A stretch of DNA of 64,000 nt from Platerodrilus igneus (Eukaryota > Arthropoda > Insecta > Coleoptera > Lycidae), in the NCBI GenBank assembly GCA_036346225.1, contig JARFIW010001454.1, positions 434,001 to 498,000 of the forward strand, written 5' to 3'. Below, piece after piece: positions 47,594 to 57,570 of this stretch; the stretch's first letter is position 1; each line of letters begins with the position of its first letter. The notes beneath the pieces are model-generated. The model was not told the origin of the DNA and ran no database searches. It saw nothing but the letters and a program-made list of their open reading frames with translations. The translations under genes and the position numbers were made by a program.

Positions 47594-49010
47594 TTAATTT
47601 GAATTCCTTAATTTTGCCTTTGCTCTCTCAGTACATCTGCGTATCCACTTTTGAATGTTCAGCTCTACTTCCTTCTTTGTGGAATTTTTAAATATTTGCA
47701 ACGAAGCTTCTACATGGAACGTTAGTTTATTTTCCTACTTTAATCATTAATAATAGATACTTACGCATGAGTAGTTCATGCAGTTTTAAACTACAAAAGG
47801 ATTTCTTTTTACGCCTGCCTTCATAACTATATTCTTTGCCACATAAATTATTTGTTATTAGTTTCTGCGTTGACCTAACAATAAATTCATATATAGTGCT
47901 ACCTCCCAAATGCGACATTTCTTTAACCTACAACAGAAGTATATCTTGTATAAAAATGCCCAATATAATAGTTCAAGTAATAACTCAAATATTAAAAAGC
48001 TACTGCAAGATTCATTTGATTTTCTAAATAGTTTTCTAACAATTCTAAATCCTCTAGTGTATCAGCGGGTAAATTTTGAATTTTAGCAAATAAAGAATAA
48101 GTGGTAGCATATTCAGGTGCATTTACTGGAGCTAGACCTTTTTCTAAATCGGAGATACGATCACTTATATGATTTATTGCTACATGTAAGATATTTTGCT
48201 TACGAATTATAGTTTCAAGATATTCTAAAAAATGTTAAAACATTAATAGTGAAAGTATAAAAATAAGTAACTTCCTCATAATTTTTACGGACTGGTTATC
48301 CACTTCACTTGCTATATTACTGTTATCAACAGTTTTAATTGATAGATTTTCTTGAATCATAAGGTTTTCAGAAGATAACGATACTTGATTTAATACACTT
48401 CGACGGTGAAGCAATGATTTATGCTTAAGTAGGTTATCATTGATGCCAGTTACAGTTGCGACTGACACATTTGTCCCATTTGATTCTATAACAGACACAA
48501 TGACAAAAGGGCATCTCAAAAGCATCCACTTACTTTTAGGTTTAAGTCTGTATTGAGGTGGTTGAGGTAAGCTACTATCCTCCTCTTCCTCAATTGATGA
48601 AAAGCTGTATGTTTTCTTGAATATCTTCCTTTTTTTTTGATGACATTGTATATTTTAGATCATGTTTTCCATTAGAATCCAAGTCTGATGTTATTGTGGC
48701 TAAATTGGATTTTTTAGTAGCTTCTTTAAAAGTTTCTAGAATTTATAACAATGAAGCAACTGTTATTACCTAACCTAAGCATACCAAAGACATTATTTCG
48801 GAATCTAATACATGGAAAAAGTTGCCAACTTTCAGTATTAGGTGATTCGTGTTTTTCTATAGCAGCACGAATTTGTTGTTTATTGTTATAAGGAGGCCAG
48901 TAGCATTAGTTCCCATTTAGCATCCATGATGTTGGTACTGCGGACACAGAATCTTCTTCTGGAAACTTAACAACAGACCAAGTAGCTTCTGATACTTCAT
49001 CCAGAATTAA
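47594..49010 (-). pseudogene. DUF4806-domain gene, five readable exons
   Basis: Exons on the minus strand: about 49010-48785 (ATWSVVKFPEEDSVSAVPTS and CYWPPYNNK), 48735-about 48272 (acidic, SSIEEEEDSSLPQPP), 48224-48004 (coiled coil, then LPADTLEDLELLENYLENQM), 47927-47765 (VKEMSHLGGSTIYEFIV, EGRRKKKSFCSLKL) and 47709-47594 (VELNIQKWIRRCTERAKAKL, stop). Four of the junctions have GT-AG sites, including the consensus donor gtaagt at 47764. The DUF4806 core spans exons 3-5. These proteins are multi-copy in insects and suspected DNA-element accessories. Breaks: a TAA before CYWPP, a likely frame slip in an A9 run near 48640, and an exon 2-3 phase mismatch. The translation start is not certain. 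Confidence 0.75.
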
Positions 49011-49280
49011 GTTCTCTTTTGATGCGAATTATAATTAACAATTGGAATACAATCTAGTTTTTTAAAGTTTATTGTATGACAGTTCAAATATGCATACAGA
49101 ATTTTTAATGACACTATAGGCGAGGCTAGTTTTACACTTATACGATAACAATTCTAATAACAGCTAATAACATTTGTTAATACTATTAAACGATATGAGA
49201 TTTACTTTAAAACATTACAAAAACAGCTATTTCCGAGTTTGTATTGAACTTTTGACTACTCGCACATTACTAAAGGAATT
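49011..49280. other. Short spacer between the two minus-strand genes
   Basis: AT-rich spacer of 270 bp that may contain the DUF4806 gene's first exon or promoter. No ATG with a good context could be linked by splicing. Confidence 0.4.
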
Positions 49281-51212
49281 TCAAGAATATTCGCAATGTC
49301 TTAAAGGCATAACAACAAATTTGTCACCATACACCATTTTAAAAAATTTAAATTTAATTTCATCCACATTCCAGATTTGTAAATCGAGCATTAAATCATT
49401 GTTGTCCTTTAACCCACAACAGTTATTTCCTTCATTTATCTTCAAAACAAAATTTTGAAAACAAACTTCTTGATATTGATCGATAAGGTTATGAAATTGT
49501 AACAATGGGCCTTTATTATGCTTCTTAAAAGGTTGAGGGCAGATTCCTATGTTGCTTTTATTGTTTGATTTAATGTTACAGCTATCCTTTTCTAAAATAC
49601 GCTTAATAATCTGTTGCAAAGGATAACTGCCAGTGCGAATTAGTGATTTTAAAAATTGTAAATAATTCTCAAACGGAAACCCAGAAAACTTCTGTAAAAC
49701 ACCAAAATTTTGGCAGTCTTTATACAAATGCAATAAGTTGTGAACGTTATGTGATACTTGGTCTTTACCATACAAAATAATAAATGTATCTACAAAATAC
49801 ATCAACAAATCATTAGCATAGCTTCCTTGAGAGACCAAATAATCCTCCGCTACTAAAATAGTTATAGCAATATGCAAACTTAAAAAGTTCACATAGCGAT
49901 CTCTTGATATAATAGATTTTAATACAATTGGACCTGTGTAAAGTAGGAACTGGCGAAACTCTGTAGCTTTGAAACGTCTTAGATCATTTAATGATCTTGG
50001 TTTTCGAACAAACTCACAAGGTGTACTAACTCGCAACGATTCTAAATTTTTTTGATATTCTTAATATTTCATTACATGACAATTTTGAATTAGGTTTACC
50101 ATATGCCCACAAAAATAACATTTTTCGCATAACGCCTAAGCATACCAAATGCATGTAGTCCAATGGAATATCCTGTATCATGTCAAAATTTGGTATATTT
50201 TCTAGAATCGAAGTACCTGTATGATGGTCCTTATCTTTTTTTTTGTTCGAAACCCTATATTATTTCGACGTAACACAGTGTCAGAAGAATAGAAACACAT
50301 GCGGTTATTAATAAATTCTCCTTCGATTCGGCACTTTGAACAAGAATTGTATCCGTTATGTCCTTTAGTAAAAGTCACAAATGATTTGGCTGGCACATCA
50401 CAAATAAGAGCTTTAAGTTGAAATGGTATCCTACGATTATCGTGTTCAAAACCTTCATTTGTGTAACAGATACAATCATTCACAAAGTCTTGAAGTAAAG
50501 CATTCGCATCTGAGGGTTTTTCATAACCATGATATAATCCAATTATTTCCACAACAGATGGATTATCTAATAAATTACATGTAATGCTGTAAAATTGACT
50601 GCCGTAACTTTTACTTAAAGGAAGACCATCTATGTTGAGACCAATTTTAATGCAGTCAAGTTCATTAAATTCAAATTTGTCCAGCAATTTATTAACAGCT
50701 ACATTTAAACCAAAATAGTAATACTTTCCAGGGGTCATGTCTTTTATAGTAATGGTTCTAGGGGTATTTAATAAAGTTCTAGAATCTATAGGTAAATTTT
50801 TGTCAAACCTCTGAAGCAACTGTAATAAGCTATTTAAAGCAACTTGTTCAATACGAAAAGTTGCAACCCATTTTGCAAGTGAGAACGAAAAGTCGTTTGT
50901 TGTAGAATTTGGTACATAAGGTTGTTGTAAGAACTTTTTTGCCTCACCTCCTTCATCTAAATGATCACTTACATTACTGCCACTGGAGATTAAGCTACAA
51001 CTTGAATCGGGTCGAGTGTTTGGTAAATTATTGGTATAATCTGTCGGAGCTTTACTAATTGCACAACGTGTAGCATTATTATTAGTAGCGTTCACACTAA
51101 TATTAAAAGCTGTTACACTTATTTCACTGGAGTTTATAGAGTCAATCATAAGCGTTGATAATTGTTGAGCTTTTCGGTAATAGGTACGAGATAACTTATT
51201 ACACTTTGGCAT
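49281..51212 (-). pseudogene. CACTA-like transposase with two homopolymer frameshifts
   Basis: From the ATG at 51212 (MPKCNKLSRTYYRKAQQLST) a frame of 336 codons shows LAKWVATFRIEQVALNSLLQ, LDCIKIGLNIDGLPLSKSYG (first catalytic Asp), LICDVPAKSFVTFTKGHNGY (second Asp) and a CSKC zinc-like pair. A slip in a T9 run near 50236 and another near 50050 lead to IPLDYMHLVCLGVMRKML and CEFVRKPRSLNDLRRFKATE. FENYLQFLKSLIR and QNFVLKINEGNN follow, ending in CEYS. This is the multi-copy insect transposase family resembling Transposase_21 of CACTA/EnSpm elements. If the two slips are assembly errors, the gene would be complete at about 640 residues. It would excise and reinsert the element by recognising the flanking arrays. 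Confidence 0.78.
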
Positions 51213-51825
51213 TTTAAAAATATTACCGTATTTTGTGAAAACATTAAACAATTCTGCCCAACCGTTAATATTCACTAAGAACACAATTGGTTTTGCTGAC
51301 GGCAATTGTAACGTTTTAAATATTATTGTGCGTATTTATACGCATTTAGACGTGTTAAACTATAGGCGATAAAAGTATTGTTGTATATGTAAATAAAGTA
51401 ATATATTAGGTATATACTTACCATATAAACTTTTGAATTTTAGAATGTAAAAAAGACAGGCGCCGCCAAAACATAAACCAACGAGAGGTTATGTTCTCTG
51501 GCTGGCTGTACCTAGCAAACCAATAACATCTAAATAATAGGCCGTGACCAGAGACCCGTCCAGCAATACGTCACTAATGATGTGAAACGCCATTGGTTGA
51601 ATTCTGTATTGAACAATTATTGGTAGTTTGTTTTATAAATCAAAAAGGTCACTATAAAAATACTGGTCGTGTTAAAGGCGTTAATGACTTTTGATTGCAT
51701 ATCCAATTATAAAAACAATTCTATTGCCGTATCAGTTAGAACATGTAAATGCAGGTGTGGTTTTTAGAAAACTGGTGGTGCATTTTCCTTCAATGCAAGT
51801 GCGTATTCACATTAGGATGACGTGA
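51213..51825. other. 5' flank of the CACTA-like transposase
   Basis: Probable promoter and 5' UTR of the minus-strand transposase. No further gene is seen. The upstream open codons (51305-51213) lack homology and are likely untranslated. Confidence 0.4.
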
Positions 51826-52640
51826 CGTACGCACATACATTATAGTGCATACCACGTATGTAAACAGTATGTACTTAGTATGTACGTAGTAACACTGACA
51901 CACCCGTTATATGTGTCAAATGTTCGTACATCATTGTACGTACCAGGTATGTACATAATTGTAAATATTATGTATGTACATGTTTTGTACGTGGTATGTA
52001 CGTTCAGCATTGTACGTCCACGTATGTTCATATTACGCACATGGTAGGTACATTGTACATTGTACGTACCATGTATGTATATATTTCACAAGGTATGTAC
52101 GTACATCATTGTACTTACCATGTATGTACAAATTAAGTACATGGTATGTACGTACATGTACCATGTATGTTAATTTTACGCACATGGTAAGTACGTACAT
52201 CATTGTACGTACCATGTATGTATATATTTCGCAAGGTATGTACGTACATCATTGTACTTACCATGTATGTATATATTAAGTACATGGTATGTACGTACAT
52301 CATTGTACTTACCATGTATGTATATATTTCACAAGGTATGTACGTACATCATTGTACTTACCATGTATGTACATATTAAGTACATGGTATGTACGTACAT
52401 CATTGTACTTACCATGTATATACAAATTAAGTACATGGTATGTACGTACATCATTGTACGTACCATGTATGTTAATTTTACGCACATGGTAAGTACGTAC
52501 ATCATTGCACGTACCATGTATGTATATAATGCACATTGTATGTACGTACATCAATGTACGTACCATGAATGTACATATTAAGTACATGTACGTAAGTACG
52601 TAAAATGTACCAAAAATGTACGTACACTGTACGTAGTGTG
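51826..52640. repeat. GTAC-rich tandem array, right flank of the CACTA-like element
   Basis: About 50-bp units built from gtacgtacatcattgtac and taccatgtatgtayata. They alternate between ttaagtacatgg and ttcacaaggt or ttacgcacatgg variants, with about ten units from 52000 to 52600. It shares gtacgtacaycattgtac with the left array. Frames through it on both strands are repeat artefacts. Confidence 0.9.
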
Positions 52641-53529
52641 CTACATAGGTTTAAACTGCATAGTGACACAAGTACGAAAGATACCTAGAATAGCAACAAG
52701 TTAGTACAAAATACCAAGTTGTTTACATACAAGAGCTAACATATATAGATAACATTCGTGTAAAGTTAGTTTCCTTCATTGCACCGAATTTAACTTCTTT
52801 TTTATCCATAGTTGGTTGCTTATAGAAATTGGTCTCTTATATTCAAATCATGAAATTTTCGTAAGTGGCCATACAAAGTTTTATTTTAAGTAAATTCAGA
52901 ACCACAATCTTGGCAAATATTCATTTTTTACTCCTGTATAAATAACGAGATAAACAATCAATTTAACATTAACACCGACTTCATCCAATTTATGTAAACA
53001 AAAAAATCTGTTTACAACTGTCATTGCAGCCGCGTTATTACTATCGCGAGACGCTCTATTGCCGCATGACTATATTAGCGTCATCGGTAGAATACAGAGA
53101 TTGAAAATATTTAATAGCAGATGACGAATGTGATTTGTTACTTTTTAAAAAAGTATTTTTTAGAATAAATTTCTATCGACAATATTGCAGATTAAAGTCA
53201 TTAATTAACAATATATTTTATGCACTTCTTTATTTTTACCACTGAGCATATTTTAAATATAGTTGCGTATTTTTAGTTCTTCTAGTTTTATGGCCATTAG
53301 TATGTTATATCAGACACGGAATAATAACCACAGTTATTCAAGAGGTTATGTCATTGGAATTATAATTTAAACGTTTTGATTACACAAATCGAAAAAGAAA
53401 AGGAACAAAATTACAATTCCATTTGTAAGTAAAATTCTCATTAACTTTGAATAATTAAGATATATCACTTTAAAATAATCGTTTAGATTTCCCTGAAATC
53501 ATCTACAAAGACTAAAGTTATGTTATATA
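52641..53529. other. AT-rich interval, no gene
   Basis: No supported coding sequence. A modestly GC-rich patch at about 53025-53090 contains cgcgagacgctctattgccg. Confidence 0.5.
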
Positions 53530-53680
53530 CAATTCAAACAAAGGATTTAACACTTTCAAATCACCCTAAAATTTGTGATGATCATTTCACTTCTGATTTT
53601 TAATATGCAACTGACTTGAATATGTCATGTTTTCAAAGCATTTCCAACAACTAAAACAATGTTTAAGAGTAAAGGCTTTA
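53530..53680 (+). pseudogene. Possible THAP zinc-finger remnant
   Basis: The frame reads LSNHPKICDDHFTSDF and, after a stop, ATDLNMSCFQS. It resembles the C..HF..DF part of THAP C2CH fingers found in several transposases. Only this half-motif is visible and the rest is decayed, so the call is weak. Confidence 0.35.
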
Positions 53681-54251
53681 AAAGAACCAACTTTGAAAAT
53701 CTTATAACCAAAAGGTTCAACGACTAATCTTTCGATGGAAATTTTAAAGATATGAACATCAGTTTGTTAAATATGCAAAAGCATGAAGGGACAAAAATCT
53801 TCAAAGAAATAGGCATTTACTTTATTACTCTTTGAGACCAGGTAACGGACTTGTTTGAAACGAATAATTCAATATACAATTTACCATTTTTTGTAGATTG
53901 GTGTAATATAAAGACTTTGACCTTACCTGTATTTAGCACCTTCAAAGTTTAAACTAGTGTAGTATTGACCAGTTCGTCACCAGTGTGTTTATTACAGCCA
54001 TTGAAATTGAAAGCTGTAGAAGCTGTTCGGATATCTAAAATTCAATATACTGAAGATGAATTTGCAACTCATGTTTTAAAGACAAGTCACTGGAGAATTT
54101 AACAAGTATTAAAAGCTTGTAATTTAAAAATAAAATATATATGGTTGTACTTGTTTATTATACATAAGTTTAAGATAGTTATAATTAAATTAGAAGTATA
54201 TCGTGTAAAAAGCTTTTTAATTCTAAGTAGCCATGCATTTGGTTGACCAGT
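53681..54251. other. AT-rich interval, no gene
   Basis: Short open stretches follow the possible THAP remnant (for example EAVKISKIQYTEDEFATH near 54020), but none are recognised. Confidence 0.4.
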
Positions 54252-55754
54252 TCAATTTGATTGAAAATCTGAATAACTGTCATCACCATCACAAACGTTA
54301 ATAATTAGAGGTGCATTATCTTCTTGATCAAATTTGATCTCACGTTTCCACCAATGTTTGATAATTTTTTCTGCATGTTCTATCGAATGTGCCTAAATCT
54401 CTGGTGTTATTTTTTCTAATGCTTCTTTCCACATCTGTAAACAGTTTTCAACAGACCTACCATCTCTTCCAGCGTGTTGATTGTAGTATCTCTTACTAAC
54501 ACCCCATACATTTTCAATTGCATTGAATATGCAGTGATACGGAGGCAATCTTAATGTCCATATTGTTCGGCCAGCAAATCCGCTTTAAAAATCTTTGGCG
54601 GTTTATACCTAAATTTTTTAATAAATACTGATATGTTATAAAGCACAAAATTTTGACTTACATCATGACAAGTTTCAGAAGCTCTGCTTTCAAAGCATTA
54701 CCATCAAAGGAAATTGTTTGTTTTGTTAACCATTCTGCGATGTCACTTTTTTTCCAGGAACTGTTAGGTATTTTGTTTAACACAGTAGAATGACAGGAAG
54801 CGTTGTCTAAAACTATTGCAGATGGTGCTTCCAAATTCTTCAATAATTGATTTTCAAACTAATACAAGAAATTCTGTTCATTCATTTCTCCGTGGTAATC
54901 TGGGTCGTTTGTGGACGAAGAAAAAATCAATTCTGCCCCATCTATGAAACCATTTACATTTCCTCCATGTAATACTATGTACCTAAAAGATTATTTACAT
55001 TATTCTGTTTTAAAAGGAAGTATATAACACAAACCTTTTTCCATCAATTCGTGTACTCTTTACAGTTTTTAAATCACTGTCTTGCCAGGAGCGGCTCACA
55101 GCACCATTCTGAAAAATCCATGTTTCGTCCACAAACACAAACTGATACAGATTCTCTTCTTTTATTCTCTTGTATGTCTTCAAGAAACGTATCCTCCTAT
55201 CAACAATATTTGGCAATTCCATTAGACCACTCCGTGGGTTATCTTTTTGCCATTTAAATCCTATATTGTGTAGGATTGTATTCAGGGATCGTTTAGAACC
55301 ATTAAAAAGTTTATCGTGCTTCAGATTCTGCCACAAGGTATGAACAGAAATATGTTCATCTAAAATAAATACATGTAATACAATACATTAACTAGGAAAT
55401 GAGTACTTACGATTGTCATATAACCTATAAATCACATTACGAATTCCACTTTTGGTAAATTCATCTACGTCGGTGACAGGTTTTGAGTGGACTCGCTTTT
55501 TTGACGTAAATGGTTCGTTTTTCGCAATTGTTTGCGAAATCAATTTTACGGTACCAATACTAAGACCCAGGGCAACCAACACTCTCTAAAAATATGCATA
55601 AGAAATAGTTTTTGAAATAAATAATAAACTAAATTACATCACGAACCGCTGTTAACGAAATAAACGGTCCACCATTATCTCTTTCTTTTTTAAAAAAAGT
55701 GATTAAACTAGCAACAAGTTGTTTAGCTCTAACGCCTAAACTAATTCCACTCAT
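54252..55754 (-). pseudogene. Five-exon Tc1/mariner-type (DDE_3) transposase gene
   Basis: Exons on the minus strand: 55754-55638 (MSGISLGVRAKQLVASLITF), 55585-55411 (HTH, RVLVALGLSIGTVKLIS), 55359-55035 (LNTILHNIGFKWQKDNPRSG, FVFVDETWIFQNGAVSRSW), 54982-54662 (DYHGEMNEQNF, AIVLDNASCHST) and 54608-54252 (LRLPPYHCIFNAIENVW, then an acidic DGDDSYSDFQSN end). The splice sites keep phase throughout. Catalytic residues are the Asp in VDETW, the Asp in LDNASCHS and the Glu in NAIENVW. It is a cut-and-paste transposase of an insect IS630/Tc1/mariner lineage. Defects are only two TAG codons where tryptophan is expected (about 54867 and 54397) and a one-base slip near 54555. Terminal repeats were not found. 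Confidence 0.85.
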
Positions 55755-56076
55755 TATCTTCGGTGATCAGAGTTCGGTGTAACACTAATATGAGTTCTGA
55801 AAAGAACTGTTTGAAGCAAAACTGATCAAACTATGAACGAATAAAAATAAAAAGTGCACGAGATGTAAGAATAACTAAACAACATATAACCTAAAAATTA
55901 AACGTCAAATCAATTAAAATTCCGTTAGAATTGTTGGCAACCTTACACATTGCTACTATGCAAATCAAAACCGTAGCATAGCATTTTACGGTTTATAATG
56001 ACAAACGCCTGTATAAATAGTTAGTACGTGTATGACGTCGCGAATGACGAGGTCTATTTAGAAATTGCAAAAACTA
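55755..56076. other. Spacer between the transposase gene and the satellite
   Basis: AT-rich and without a gene. It likely holds the transposase promoter and the right end of its element. A weak imperfect palindrome, tatgacgtcgcgaatgacg, is at about 56032-56050. Confidence 0.4.
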
Positions 56077-57570
56077 TAGTAGCGATATCCGTTGAATTTT
56101 TTTAATCGGATTGGTAGTTTCCGTGGTAGGGAGTTTTATATAAACCAATCTCCCTAATGGGGAGGGGAGTTGTAAATTGTGTTGTGTTGGGTGATAGTTG
56201 CGTAGTAGTAGCGATATCCGTTGACATTTTTTTAATCGGATTGGTAGTTTTTGTGGTAGTGAGTTATATAAAAAACAACCCCCTAAGGGGGAAGAGGAAT
56301 GAAAATTTGTGTTGTGTTGGGTGGTAGTTGCGTGGTGGTTGAGATATACGATGAAATTTTTTTAATCGGATTGATAGTTTCTGTGGTAGAGGGTATTATA
56401 TAAGCCAACTCCCTAAAGGAGAGAGGGGTTAAAAATCGTGTTGTGTTGGGTGGTAGTTGCGTGGTAGTAGCGATATCCGTTGAAATTTTTTTAGTCGGAT
56501 TAGTTGTTTCTGTGGTAGTAAGTTTTATATAAACTAACCCCCTAAGGAGGGAGGGGGCGGGTTGAAAATTGTATTGTGTTGGGTGGTACTTGCGTTGTAG
56601 TAGCGATATCTGTTGAAATTTTTTAAATCTGATTGGTAGTTTTTGTGGTAGTGAGTTTTATATAAACCAACCCCCTATGGCAAGAGTGGGATAAAAAATC
56701 GTGTTGTGTTGGGTAATAGTTGCGTGGTAGTAGCGATATTGTTGAAATTTTTTTAATCTGATTGGTAGTTTTTGTGGTAGTGAGTTTTGTATAAACCAAC
56801 CCTCTAAGGGGGAAGGAGGGTAAAAAATCGTGTTGTGTTGGTTGGTAGTTGCGTGGTAGCAGTGATATCCGTTGAAATTTTTTTAATCGGATTGGTAGTT
56901 TCTGGGGTAGTGAGTTTTATATTAAACAACCCCTTAAGGAGGGAGAGGGGCAGGTTGAAAGTCGTATTCTGTTGGGTGGTAGTTGCGTGGTAGTAACGAT
57001 ATCCGTTTAAATTTTTTTAATCGGATTGGTAGTTTCTGTGGTAGTGAGTATTATATAAACCAACCCCCTAAGAAGGGAGGGGGGTTAAAAATCGTGTTGT
57101 GTTGGATGGTAGTTGCGTGGCAGTAGCGATATCCGATGAAACTTTTTTAATCAAATTGGTTGTTTTTGTGGTAGTGAGTTTTATATAAGCCAACCCCCTA
57201 AGAAGGGAGGGGAGTTGAAAATCGTGTTGTGTTAGATGGTAGTTGCGTGGCAGTAGCGATATCCGATAAAAATTTTTTAATCGAATTGGTTGTTTCTGTG
57301 GTAGTGGGTTTTATATAGACCAACCCCTAATGGGGGGGGGAGTTGTAAGTCGTGTTGTTTTGGGTGGTAGTTGAGTTGTAGTAGCGATATCTGTTGAAAT
57401 ATTTTTAATCGGATTCGTAGTTTCTGTGGTAGTGAGTTTTATATAAACTAACCCCCTAAGAAGGGAGGGGAGTTGAAAATCGTGTTGTGTTAAATGGTAG
57501 TTGCGTGGTAGTAGCGATATCCGATGAAATTTTTTTAATCGAATTGGTTGTTTCTGTGGTAGTGGGTTTT

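Larger units (their letters stand above)
46740..52640 (-). mobile_element. CACTA/EnSpm-like transposon with DUF4806 partner gene
   Basis: Two convincing minus-strand genes, a transposase (51212-49281) followed by a spliced DUF4806 gene (about 49010-47594), lie between two related GTAC-rich arrays. CACTA-type elements are known for subterminal repeat arrays that bind their second protein, so the arrangement is best read as one transposon of about 5.9 kb. The exact TIRs are not settled: candidate CAC-starting ends occur near 46738 and 52640, without a convincing target duplication. The coding parts carry only a few breaks. Confidence 0.6.

Noticed and set aside
51213..51305. An N-terminal extension of the CACTA-like transposase
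   Set aside because: These 31 codons lack similarity to the family, and the start at 51212 matches the typical N-terminus.
46694..52587. Tyr/Val/His-rich open frames through the GTAC-rich arrays
   Set aside because: Overlapping frames on both strands of a simple tandem repeat; they are products of repeat composition, not genes.
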